In this document: positions 37,291 to 45,466 of the stretch, in pieces | How the letters are laid out: each line of letters opens with the position of its first letter | Position numbering within the stretch: position 1 is the stretch's first letter | NCBI GenBank assembly: GCA_903833215.1 | Contig: CAILEM010000164.1 | Coordinates: 1-64,000 of the forward strand | DNA: 64,000 bases | Reading direction: 5' to 3' | DNA from: an uncultured Armatimonadota bacterium | Lineage (GTDB): Bacteria; Armatimonadota; Fimbriimonadia; Fimbriimonadales; Fimbriimonadaceae | Position numbers and translations under genes: made by a program | Notes under the pieces: generated by a model | Database searches by the model: none | Told to the model about the DNA's origin: nothing | Seen by the model: only the letters and a program-made list of their open reading frames with translations

Positions 37291-37313
37291 CACCCCCGCC
37301 GGGGGGCGGGGGC
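37291..37313 (+). terminator. GC-rich hairpin after TPR gene
   Basis: CCCCCGCC pairs with GGCGGGGG around a short loop, 15 bp past the stop; only a weak T-rich tail follows, so this is a tentative terminator. Confidence 0.45.
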
Positions 37314-37498
37314 TGAGGGTTTCATTGGAGTAACGCGTCGGGCTCTATGGGTATAGAGCCCTCTGCTTCCGTTTCTTCTGACTAACAACCGCCGGAGGTT
37401 GTTCCGGTCCTTAGCAAATCCTTACTCTCCTCTGAATGTTGGGCATGCCCTGTTGACTCATCGTTGGTCTGTAGCCTCGGTAGCACGTAGCGAGAAAC

Positions 37499-37681
37499 GC
37501 CTTAGTGTCAAACAGTTTTGGCAGAATGGGCTCGTTCTGTAGCCACGGCATCGTTTGTGGCGGCGCACCCAACTCGCGGCTTGAACCCATTTTTGGTGTT
37601 GGCGAACGGTCCGAACGCCGGTACAAGCCACCCGGCGGCTACGGCGGCTGTTGAAATACCAAAACTGGTTGGCGATAAGGC
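37499..37681. mobile_element. MITE-like element, family B, copy 2 (inverted)
   Basis: Carries TAGTGTCAAACAGTTTTGG at the left and the degenerate complement of the same end at the right. Its inside is the reverse complement of the 23101-23281 copy, at clearly more than 75% identity by eye. It ends about 12 bp from the stop of the amidohydrolase gene. The 413-bp gap from 37280 otherwise holds only the hairpin at 37291. Confidence 0.72.
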
Positions 37682-37692
37682 ACGCCTCGCAT

Positions 37693-39234
37693 CTACAACG
37701 GGCGTGGAGTTGTTGCGGACATTGGATCCTCATCGTATAGCTGGAAATGTGCCAGCGAACCCGGTTCTAGCGTTCCCATCTCGCCCTTGTCGCCGTTTAC
37801 CTCGGCTCCAGCGGCAGTGTAAGCGATGATCGCTTCGGCTCGTGAGCAATTCTCGGCGGGATCATATCCTGCCGGTCGCTGACTTGCGGTGAGAATTCCA
37901 TCCCATGGGTTTCCGGCGACGATGGGGCGGTCTGAGTTGAAACTGAGCGGAATCCCGGCATCTAGGACGGAACGACTTCGGATGAGCAACGACGCGCGCT
38001 GTTCACCCAGTTGCATACGATAAGCGGGACCGAGCGCCATCAAGAATTCTGGCTGGAAAGTACAGAAACACCCAATCGACTTCATCCGGTCAATTTGGGT
38101 GTCGCTTAAGATCATCGCGTGCTCAATCCGATGTCGTGAGGGCTCGTCCGTCGCAGCGATGGCATCCATCACGAGATCTGTCGCATAGTCGCCAATCGCA
38201 TGGATCGAAACTTGCTTACCATCCTCGTGGGCGGTCTGCACCATGAACTTGAGCTTTTCCGCACTGTAGATGAGCTTGCCATCTGTCTCTCGACCATCCA
38301 CTGTTGGCAGAGTCACGGAGGGATCGGTCGTCAAGAATCGACCATAGACGGCGGCCGTTGCCGAAGAAATTCCACCGTCCGAAAAAACCTTGATGCCACG
38401 CACCTTCAGCGTGGGCTCGGCATCGGCAGCCTGAATCAATTCCTTAAGGCGGTCAGCAGGTACCGCTCGGCGACCATACACATTTCGCCATTGGAGGTAG
38501 AGACGCAAGTGAACCGGGCAACCCATTTGTGCCGCCAAAGTGTAAGCCTGCAACTCCTGGTCAAGGTCGTAGAAGCCGGTCATCATGTCGCTAGCACAAC
38601 CGATCCCCAACTCTGCCATCTTTTGACCAGCGGCGACGATCGCTCGGGCCATCCCTTCGACATCCTCCATCGGAGCCGCCCGATGTACATGTTCATGGGC
38701 ATGCTCGAGGCAGAGGCCATTCAACTTCCCATCGGGACCACGGCCATACTCCCCGCCCGGCATATCTGGCGTGGATTCATCGACCCGGGCCGCGGCTAGC
38801 GCTGCGGAATTCGCTACCGTTGCATGACCGTTTACATGCCTAAGCAGGATAGGTCGCGTTGATGAAATCTTGTCGAGGTCGGCTAACGTGAGATGCGCCC
38901 CGCCGTCGAATCGCGTTTGGTTATAGTGGACAGCGAGGAGCCATCCTTCCGGCTGGGAAGCATGCCAATCGCGGACCAACTCCAGAACTTCCTCTTGCGA
39001 GTTCGCCTGACCTAGGTTAAGCTTTTTGAGATCCAATCCAGTCGGAAGAACGTGACAGTGAGCATCGATAAATTTGGGGAGGAGGTAGCGACCGCCAAGG
39101 TCGACCATCCCATCCCCAGATAATTCGTTCTGACCATCGGACGGATGACGCGAAATGACTCGCCCATTCGCGACTTCCATCTGCTGAATCTCACCAGAAA
39201 GGCCCCACCGAAAGTTGACGTACTTGGTACTCAT
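37693..39234 (-). CDS. YtcJ-like metal-dependent amidohydrolase
   Basis: A 513-aa amidohydrolase-superfamily enzyme. The metal-binding HxH is in FIDAHCHVLPTG near residue 60; later ligands are in VNGHATVANSAAL, KVFSDGGISSATAA, VSIHAIGD and RHRIEHA. YtcJ-like proteins hydrolyse amides or esters of varied, mostly unknown substrates. The C terminus, ending MSATTPRPL next to the MITE-like element, looks short, so the insertion may have replaced the last residues. Its ATG overlaps the amine oxidase stop by four bases. Confidence 0.88.
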   Translation of the reverse strand: MSTKYVNFRWGLSGEIQQMEVANGRVISRHPSDGQNELSGDGMVDLGGRYLLPKFIDAHCHVLPTGLDLKKLNLGQANSQEEVLELVRDWHASQPEGWLLAVHYNQTRFDGGAHLTLADLDKISSTRPILLRHVNGHATVANSAALAAARVDESTPDMPGGEYGRGPDGKLNGLCLEHAHEHVHRAAPMEDVEGMARAIVAAGQKMAELGIGCASDMMTGFYDLDQELQAYTLAAQMGCPVHLRLYLQWRNVYGRRAVPADRLKELIQAADAEPTLKVRGIKVFSDGGISSATAAVYGRFLTTDPSVTLPTVDGRETDGKLIYSAEKLKFMVQTAHEDGKQVSIHAIGDYATDLVMDAIAATDEPSRHRIEHAMILSDTQIDRMKSIGCFCTFQPEFLMALGPAYRMQLGEQRASLLIRSRSVLDAGIPLSFNSDRPIVAGNPWDGILTASQRPAGYDPAENCSRAEAIIAYTAAGAEVNGDKGEMGTLEPGSLAHFQLYDEDPMSATTPRPL

Positions 39235-40511
39235 CGCTTTGTGAATTCAGAAACCACGCGCTCTGCGCTCTCCAGCGCGCCTTCGATAAAGCCAGACCAC
39301 AGCGCGGTGTGCTCTCCGGCAAAGTGGATCCTTCCCTCAGGAGGTGAAATATGCTCCATATGCTCCAAGACATAACCCGGTGCCAAGTGGCTGAAGGCTC
39401 CCGGGCTGAAGGGATCTGTGAGCCAGTTATGAGCCCAGCCGCGAACGAAGTGTTTCGATGCATCCGGGAACATCAAAGAAAGCTCATAGATGCCAGCGCG
39501 CACAGGATCGCCTAACGCAAGCCACTTAGCTGCTTCGTCGCCACAAATGTATGCCGTCAAAATCGGTGCAGTACCAATCGAGCCGTCCCAAGTTTGTTGA
39601 ATGGGGCCGTCGCACATTAGGCTGCCTCCCCAATCGAGATCATGCCACCATGGGTGGTCAAATTCCCAGCAAATCTTCGTGGCCCGACTCATTCGGCAGG
39701 CTTCAACCGCACAGCGACGACGCGGCGAAAGCGCTGGCTCAAAGACGACGCGCTCTAGGGCGGGCGGCGGCAAGGTGAGGATCACATGGTCGACTTGGGC
39801 TTGGCCGTCATCAAACATGAGCGTCACACCGGAGGAATCCTGACGAACCCGTCGCAGAACCTTTTGAAACTGCGGTTCCGCATTGAGCGATCCCAGTATC
39901 TTCTCGCAGAGTTGCCGAGATCCACCTGGAATGCGATAGGCGCTCATGACGTCGCCATCACGGTCTAGGTAATGAAGATAACCGCTTAACCAACCAAGCA
40001 GCCCAATGTTGTCGAGATCATCGCCCTCGTCGCTGCGGTACTTGCTGTTCACCCACCATAGCCCGCGTTCGCTTTGAGTATGCTCACGGATGAAATCTCC
40101 TAACTTCCTGCCGTCAAGGTCCGCAGCATGTGTATTACTCCAAGGAGGCGATGTAAGGTCTCGGCACATCTCCCGAGCTGCCGCTTCGACGCGCAAATCG
40201 TCTTCGAGTGCGTCGTTCCAAATCGTGGCCTCGGTGCACTCTTTGCCTCGAAAGATCAATTTTTGAGGCCATTCACCGGGAGTCGTTGGCTCCATGTCAA
40301 AGTGCCGCAGCAGATTCAGGACACGGTAATGGTCGGCATCAATCCATTCACCACCTGCTTCATAGATCGCACCGCCACCTTCATCTACACAATGAAGGCG
40401 GCCACCAGGACGGCCACGGGCCTCAAACAGTTGAACCTCAACTCCAAGGGCCTCAAGGAGCATTGCCGTCCTTAGCCCAGCGGCGCCAAGGCCCACAATC
40501 CCAATCGTCAA
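39231..40511 (-). CDS. flavin-containing amine oxidase family protein
   Basis: A 426-aa FAD enzyme. The dinucleotide fold GIVGLGAAGLRTAMLLEALG starts at residue 3, followed by EARGRPGGRLH, and the C-terminal FAD-contact block is RIHFAGEHTALWSGFIEGALES. The family oxidises primary or polyamine-type amines. It is the third gene of a four-gene overlapping operon with AKR-like, small membrane and amidohydrolase genes, hinting at catabolism of an amine or amide. Confidence 0.9.
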   Translation of the reverse strand: MTIGIVGLGAAGLRTAMLLEALGVEVQLFEARGRPGGRLHCVDEGGGAIYEAGGEWIDADHYRVLNLLRHFDMEPTTPGEWPQKLIFRGKECTEATIWNDALEDDLRVEAAAREMCRDLTSPPWSNTHAADLDGRKLGDFIREHTQSERGLWWVNSKYRSDEGDDLDNIGLLGWLSGYLHYLDRDGDVMSAYRIPGGSRQLCEKILGSLNAEPQFQKVLRRVRQDSSGVTLMFDDGQAQVDHVILTLPPPALERVVFEPALSPRRRCAVEACRMSRATKICWEFDHPWWHDLDWGGSLMCDGPIQQTWDGSIGTAPILTAYICGDEAAKWLALGDPVRAGIYELSLMFPDASKHFVRGWAHNWLTDPFSPGAFSHLAPGYVLEHMEHISPPEGRIHFAGEHTALWSGFIEGALESAERVVSEFTKR

Positions 40512-40774
40512 CGTTTCTTCCTTGGCGGCGTGCCTGCCCGAAAGTAGAAATCAGCACCCAGAAGGAGCAGTAAGACAACACAACCGGCGTCGATGAAAGC
40601 GATTTGAGCACCCGACCGATAGAGCGCAACGGTGCCCCCAAAAACAAGAAAACTGACGCTCAAGATGTAACCAGCAGCGCCGCGATGCGCATTTTTGAGC
40701 GCATTGAATACGCTCATGACGCAGCACAGGATAATCATGCCGACGAGAAACAGGTCCCATTCACCGTGGGTCAT
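40508..40774 (-). CDS. small membrane protein in amine-oxidase operon
   Basis: An 88-aa protein with three hydrophobic segments (residues about 7-22, 37-52 and 57-78) and a basic tail (TPPRKKR). No family recognised. Its ATG at 40774 overlaps the AKR-like stop, and its stop overlaps the amine oxidase start, both as ATGA, so it is certainly translated as part of this unit. Confidence 0.68.
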   Translation of the reverse strand: MTHGEWDLFLVGMIILCCVMSVFNALKNAHRGAAGYILSVSFLVFGGTVALYRSGAQIAFIDAGCVVLLLLLGADFYFRAGTPPRKKR

Positions 40775-41604
40775 CGAATCCCTTCTCCGGCACGATAAGA
40801 CTCGATAAACGGCTCCAGCATCGCCCTGAGGCCGGTTGGACGGGTATTTGAGACGCAAGAAATAGCCTGTTCGATCTCGCCCGGTGTTCTCACACCCACC
40901 AGTACGGGATGATCCTGAGCTAAGTCAGCAATCACGGCCTGGGCGAGCGTTTGCCCGTAAAACGACTGCGTCAAATTGCGAAGACGCCAATGTTCAGGAG
41001 TATCGGTGAAGGATGAACCACCGCCCCAATTGAGTGGGCGCGAAGTTACGATGCCTACCCGCCTTTCATTGGCCATCGGAGCAAGGGTGTCATAGGACTC
41101 CGAGTCATAGTGGTTGCGGGGCACGAGCAGAGTTTCAAACGCATCATGGAACTGCCATGCGCCAAGCGTGCCAAACGACGGACCATCGCAACACAAACCG
41201 ATGTGTCGGATGTGCCCCTCCTCTTTTGCTTGATCCAATGCCTGCAAAGCGCCGCTAATTTGAAATTCCTCCGCCATCTGGCGAACCCGAAAATAGTAAA
41301 TGTCGATGGTTTCGCGGCCAATCGACGAAAGCACTTCAATGAGGTGGGCCTGAGTAAGGCTGCATGCATGCCCTTCGTCGGTGGCCCGTTCGTAGTCGTC
41401 CGAACTGATTGCGACGAGCGTGGCGTCAGTGCCTCGCATTTTGCCACCCCACAATGCCGGTTGGCTCGTCACATCGATCGGAGCCCCTGAACTGAGCGCC
41501 GCCGCGACCAATTCGTCTAGTTCGCGACCCTCCCGAGGAAGAGCCAAACTGAGCCAAATGGGTGGAAAGACGCTGTTCGTCCTCCCTAATAGACCGAATG
41601 CCAC
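40771..41604 (-). CDS. aldo/keto-reductase-like protein without catalytic residues
   Basis: A 277-aa protein with AKR-like landmarks (IDIYYFRVRQMAEEFQISGALQALDQAKEEGHIRHIGLC, quoted here only as IRHIGLC and ALQALDQAK) and the C-terminal HPVLVGVRTPGEIEQAI block. The usual DTA...Y near residue 50 reads DVTSQPALWG, the TK lysine reads SS and the catalytic His reads FRVRQ, so at least three of the four catalytic residues are missing. It is likely non-catalytic or works differently. GTG start with TATCCT 5 nt upstream. First gene of the operon. Confidence 0.75.
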   Translation of the reverse strand: MAFGLLGRTNSVFPPIWLSLALPREGRELDELVAAALSSGAPIDVTSQPALWGGKMRGTDATLVAISSDDYERATDEGHACSLTQAHLIEVLSSIGRETIDIYYFRVRQMAEEFQISGALQALDQAKEEGHIRHIGLCCDGPSFGTLGAWQFHDAFETLLVPRNHYDSESYDTLAPMANERRVGIVTSRPLNWGGGSSFTDTPEHWRLRNLTQSFYGQTLAQAVIADLAQDHPVLVGVRTPGEIEQAISCVSNTRPTGLRAMLEPFIESYRAGEGIR

Positions 41605-41651
41605 AGTTGAGGATACCCACCGATGTGTTAACGGTCGGGCATAATCTGCGT
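41605..41651. promoter_or_regulatory. divergent leaderless promoter region (AKR-like / accB)
   Basis: On the minus strand TATCCT (41615-41610) ends 5 nt before the AKR-like GTG; on the plus strand CATAAT (41640-41645) ends 6 nt before the accB GTG. Both start codons lie only 47 bp apart, with no Shine-Dalgarno sequence on either side. Confidence 0.6.
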
Positions 41652-42101
41652 GTGGCGGAGTATAAGCAGCAGATCAGTGAGTTGGCCGAACTCATGGAAG
41701 AGTTTCGATTGGGTGAGGCTCAGTTGCAAACGGACGAGTTGAAAATCGCATTCAAGCGACGTTCCACTGTCAAAACGGTTGGCACAGAAGTTGTTGTGTC
41801 AGACGGCAGCTCAATCGTGGATTCAGAAGAAATCACCGAGGAAGTTGTAGAAGTTGCCGCACCTAAGGGGACTCCGATCACGAGCCCAATGAACGGCATC
41901 TTCTATGGCTCACCAAGCCCCGGCTCACCCTCTTTCGTCAAAGAAGGTGAAACCGTCCAAGCCGGACAGGTCGTTGGGCTTATCGAAGCGATGAAGGTCT
42001 TCAACGAGATCCCCAGCACCGTGAGCGGAACCGTCCTCAAACTCGTAGCCGAAACCGGGGCACTGGTCCAGCCCGGTGACGTGTTGCTGTATATCGGTTA
42101 G
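41652..42101 (+). CDS. accB: biotin carboxyl carrier protein of acetyl-CoA carboxylase
   Basis: A 149-aa BCCP that carries carboxybiotin between the carboxylase and transferase parts of acetyl-CoA carboxylase. The biotin lysine is in the standard motif EAMKVFNEI. The N-terminal helix (YKQQISELAELMEEF), acidic linker and C-terminal lipoyl-type fold are as expected. accC is not adjacent. The GTG at 41652 (MAEYKQQ) fits family starts. Confidence 0.93.
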   Translation: MAEYKQQISELAELMEEFRLGEAQLQTDELKIAFKRRSTVKTVGTEVVVSDGSSIVDSEEITEEVVEVAAPKGTPITSPMNGIFYGSPSPGSPSFVKEGETVQAGQVVGLIEAMKVFNEIPSTVSGTVLKLVAETGALVQPGDVLLYIG

Positions 42102-42257
42102 GCTTTTACGTCTCGCAGAAGTCAGAACTTTCGATTCCACGGGAGCAAAGAGGCTCCGAGGGCATCATCGGCGCCATGCTCGCATGTATCCCGTAGGCTA
42201 ACGTGCCGGTCTTCGGCCATCCATTGCCGCAAAGACCCGCTCTATAATGGCAATGGT

Positions 42258-42815
42258 ATGAACCTGCGACGAGCGACACTCCAAGATCTTGACCTCATGG
42301 TTCGGGTGGACCTAGATGACGAGGGCGTCACGCCGGGCTACCGAGAGGGATGGCAGCGGGAGGATTTCCAAGCACACCGTGAGTTAATCGCGTCGTTCAT
42401 CTACGATGCAGACAAAGGCTCGATTGTGGCCGATCTCCAAAATGATCCTTCGGTTGGCGTCATTCTCTGGCGATACCGAAACCTGAATGAGGAGCACCTC
42501 GAGGATTCCCATCTTTTCAGTCAGATCAGAGCGGTATTGCCGCCCAATGGGATCTTCTCCGAGATTTTTCAGCTTTGGGTGCAACCAACATTTAGGAGAA
42601 CGGGGATCGGCACTCAACTCAAACTGGCCGTGGAGGATGCCACCAGACAACGGGACATCGAGATGATTTACACGCACACTGAGGCCACGAACGCTCACGT
42701 GATCGACCTCAATCAGAAGCTCGGCTACCGAGAAGTTAGGCGAGGCGCGATCTGGGACGACGTGCCTCGCGTTAGCCTTGTCAAGGAGTTGGCATCGCCA
42801 GCGGATTCCGGATAG
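42258..42815 (+). CDS. GNAT-family N-acetyltransferase
   Basis: A 185-aa protein with the acetyl-CoA loop RRTGIGTQLKLAVEDA near residue 115 and N/HVIDLNQKLGYREVRRG near residue 155. Substrate unknown. The -10-like TATAAT (42243-42248) lies 9 nt before the ATG, a clear leaderless layout. Confidence 0.85.
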   Translation: MNLRRATLQDLDLMVRVDLDDEGVTPGYREGWQREDFQAHRELIASFIYDADKGSIVADLQNDPSVGVILWRYRNLNEEHLEDSHLFSQIRAVLPPNGIFSEIFQLWVQPTFRRTGIGTQLKLAVEDATRQRDIEMIYTHTEATNAHVIDLNQKLGYREVRRGAIWDDVPRVSLVKELASPADSG

Positions 42816-42875
42816 CCGCCAAAATTTGGATTCCTATGCCGATTGAAGGCTAAGGAACGAGAATTCCAGTATCCT

Positions 42876-43050
42876 AAAATCTCGAATCCACGGAAGCAGA
42901 TGGTCACCGATGCCCTCCACCGCGACCAGCGGGCGGAGGGTCGGGTGGGGGTTCCGGTTAGTTAATTGCGTCTCGACGCAGTCGAGACACCACCTGTCCG
43001 GTGACGACGAGAGTTCCCATAAATATGGAGTCCCGGCTTCACCGGGACAC
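42876..43050. repeat. extragenic repeat family C, copy 1
   Basis: Contains, in order, TCTCGA...GGAAGCAGAT, CACCGATG, GTCTCGACGCAGTCGAGAC (hairpin) and GGAGTCCCGGCTTCACCGGG with the hairpin GTCCCGG/CCGGGAC. The same order occurs at 46697-46875. The gap 42816-43257 holds no gene that I see; a fragment like the left end recurs at 43187-43209. Confidence 0.75.
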
Positions 43051-43245
43051 TCCATTCGGACCGGATTTCCCCTCGCCCGACCCTCTCCCGCTTAGACGCG
43101 AGCGAGGGCATCAGTGGCCAACGGCTCCGGTGAAACCGCGGTATTAGGCTGCCGATAGTCGGATTAGGGACCGAAGATCCAAGATCGAGAACTCTCGACT
43201 AGACAGGGACAATGCCGCAACCTATGTCCCCCAACCCCTGCCTGC

Positions 43246-43251
43246 CATAAT
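43246..43251 (+). promoter_or_regulatory. CATAAT box of hom, leaderless pattern
   Basis: CATAAT ends 6 nt before the hom GTG. No Shine-Dalgarno sequence is present and no clear -35 was recognised. Confidence 0.55.
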
Positions 43252-43257
43252 GGTTCA

Positions 43258-44559
43258 GTGTCTGTTGTAGCTTCACCTCGAACCATTCGAATCGGCATTT
43301 TGGGCTTTGGGACTGTTGGGTCGGGGGCTTATCGGATGCTACAGGACAATCACGAGGCGATTACTCGCAAGATCGGATTGGAATTCGAAGTCGTCAAGAT
43401 CGGAGTCAAGGACGCGAGTAAAGAGCGGATCGCCCCCTCGGAACTCTTCACATGCGACTTGGAGTCCATCGTCAACGACCCATCCATCGATGTGGTTTTG
43501 GAGTTGGTCGGTGGCGTCGATCCGGCTGGCAACCTCGTCGAGCAGGCACTGCTCAATGGTAAGCATGTTGTCACCGCGAACAAAGAACTGATCGCGAAGC
43601 AAGGATCGCGCCTTGTGCACCTTGCCAAGAGCAAGGGTCTCGACCTTCACTATGAGGCAGCAGTGGGCGGTGGCATCCCCCTCATCCAGCCGCTAAAGCA
43701 TCAGCTGGCTGGCAATGAAGTGCTCAAGATGATGGGCATCCTCAATGGGACGACCAACTACATCCTCACGAAGATGCAGCAGGAAGGCGCGGAATTCGGC
43801 GACGTACTGAAAGAAGCTCAAGCCAAGGGTTATGCCGAAGCGGATCCGACTAATGACGTCGACGGATTCGATACGTCGTACAAAATCGCGATCCTTGCAA
43901 GCATCGCTTTCGGCAAGCAAGTTCCGATGGACGGGGTGTACCGAGAAGGCATCCGAAAAATCACGAAACTTGATATCCAATACGCGGATCTTCTCGGATA
44001 CTGCATCAAACTGCTGGGCGTCGTGGAACCCGTAGGAACTGACCGAGTTTTGACACGAGTTCACCCGACCCTTATTCCAAAGTCCCACCCACTTGCGAGC
44101 GTCAATGGCGTCTACAATGCCCTCTGGCTCCATGGCAACTTCGTTGGCGACGTCATGTTCAGTGGACGCGGAGCCGGTTCCGACCCTACTGCATCTGCAG
44201 TGGTTGGAGACTTTATCGATGTGGGCCGCAATATCTTTGGTGGCGGTTCAGGCAGTGCCATCCCTTACGACAGGGGGATGCTCACTTCCCCCATCAGCGA
44301 GCTTCGGACCTCGTACTATCTGCGCATTCAAGTGACAGACCGCCCCAAGGTGCTTGGTGTCATCGCAACCGTATTCGGAGACTTCAGTGTTTCCCTCGCT
44401 GCGATGGAAATGAAGACTCTGGAGGAGGGTCGGGGCGAGATTGTCTTCCTAACTCACCCGTGCCAGGAGCAGAGCTTTATTGACGCACTTGCGGCTCTCC
44501 AAGAAAGCGGCACGGTCGAAACGGTCTGCAATTGGTTCCGCGTCGAAGGCGCGCCATAA
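43258..44559 (+). CDS. hom: homoserine dehydrogenase
   Basis: Reduces aspartate semialdehyde to homoserine for threonine and methionine. The 433 aa include the NAD(P) fold GILGFGTVGSGAY, the catalytic region (VTANKELIAKQG, YEAAVGGGIPLIQPL, GILNGTTNYILTKM) with the active-site lysine expected in the FGKQ/DVDGFDT area, and a C-terminal ACT domain from about residue 350 (YYLRIQVTDRPKVLG) for feedback control. GTG start at 43258. Confidence 0.96.
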   Translation: MSVVASPRTIRIGILGFGTVGSGAYRMLQDNHEAITRKIGLEFEVVKIGVKDASKERIAPSELFTCDLESIVNDPSIDVVLELVGGVDPAGNLVEQALLNGKHVVTANKELIAKQGSRLVHLAKSKGLDLHYEAAVGGGIPLIQPLKHQLAGNEVLKMMGILNGTTNYILTKMQQEGAEFGDVLKEAQAKGYAEADPTNDVDGFDTSYKIAILASIAFGKQVPMDGVYREGIRKITKLDIQYADLLGYCIKLLGVVEPVGTDRVLTRVHPTLIPKSHPLASVNGVYNALWLHGNFVGDVMFSGRGAGSDPTASAVVGDFIDVGRNIFGGGSGSAIPYDRGMLTSPISELRTSYYLRIQVTDRPKVLGVIATVFGDFSVSLAAMEMKTLEEGRGEIVFLTHPCQEQSFIDALAALQESGTVETVCNWFRVEGAP

Positions 44560-44560
44560 T
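44555..44560 (+). promoter_or_regulatory. CATAAT box overlapping the hom stop codon
   Basis: CATAAT spans the hom TAA and ends 6 nt before the ATG of the nitrilase-family gene. If active, the promoter would start a leaderless mRNA inside what would otherwise be a polycistronic message. Confidence 0.55.
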
Positions 44561-44566
44561 TCATTC

Positions 44567-45379
44567 ATGCGTGTCGCAAGTGTGCAAAGCAACGTGGTGT
44601 TCGGAGATGCTGAGGCTAACGCCGACCGAGCGATCGAAAAGCTGAAAGAACTCAAGGCGCAAGGTGTCGACCTTGCGATTTTTCCAGAAGCGTATCTCAC
44701 CGGTTACTGCGTCGAGACTTGCGAAGCTGCCGCAGCGGTTGCCATCTCCTCGGATTCGAATGCCATTGCCCGCATCAACCAGGCGTGTCAAGACCTTGAT
44801 ATTCTGGCCGTCGTCGGCTATGCCGAGTCGAACGGGGCAACCATTTACAACACCGCCGTTCTGCTCGAACCGGGTGAACATCCACGATACTATCGAAAGA
44901 CGCATCTGCCCGAGTTGGGTCTCGATAAGTTTGTCCAAGCTGGTCAGGAGCTTCCCGTATTTGAAACCCGCCTTGGCAAGATCGGCATTCTGATCTGTTT
45001 CGACCTGCGCCCACCTGAGGCAACTCGCGTGCTGGCTCTTAACGGTGCCGAGTTGCTCGTCCTACCCACCAACTGGCCGGTCGGAGCAGAGATTTCTGCA
45101 GAATTCATCTCTGTGGCGCGAGCAGCCGAGAATCGTATCTTTGTGGCTACCTGCAATCGGGTTGGCGAAGAAAATGGCTTCAGCTTTATTGGCCAAAGTA
45201 AGATCATCGACGTCAGCGGCAAGGTCCTTGCCGCGGCGGGTAGCGTTGCGGAAACGATCATCGCCGACATCCACATGCTTGTTGCACGTCAAAAACGCAC
45301 GGTTGCCATCCCAGGGAAATACGAGACAGAGGTGTTTGCCTCACGCAACACGTCGCTCTATGGTCCCATTCTCGATTAA
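44567..45379 (+). CDS. nitrilase-superfamily carbon-nitrogen hydrolase
   Basis: A 270-aa amidase-type enzyme with the Glu-Lys-Cys triad visible: IFPEAYLTGY, YRKTHLPEL and LICFDLRPPE. It probably hydrolyses an omega-amide or carbamoyl compound; the substrate is unknown. It starts 7 bp after hom. The ATG at 44567 matches family N termini (MRVASVQSNVVFG); the frame is open further upstream inside hom. Confidence 0.9.
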   Translation: MRVASVQSNVVFGDAEANADRAIEKLKELKAQGVDLAIFPEAYLTGYCVETCEAAAAVAISSDSNAIARINQACQDLDILAVVGYAESNGATIYNTAVLLEPGEHPRYYRKTHLPELGLDKFVQAGQELPVFETRLGKIGILICFDLRPPEATRVLALNGAELLVLPTNWPVGAEISAEFISVARAAENRIFVATCNRVGEENGFSFIGQSKIIDVSGKVLAAAGSVAETIIADIHMLVARQKRTVAIPGKYETEVFASRNTSLYGPILD

Positions 45380-45466
45380 TGTTCTTTTGGCGACAACCCG
45401 AACACTCGTCGCTGCAAGCTCGTCTACCTAGCAGATCTATCCGCTCGTTCGTCACGGAATAACACA

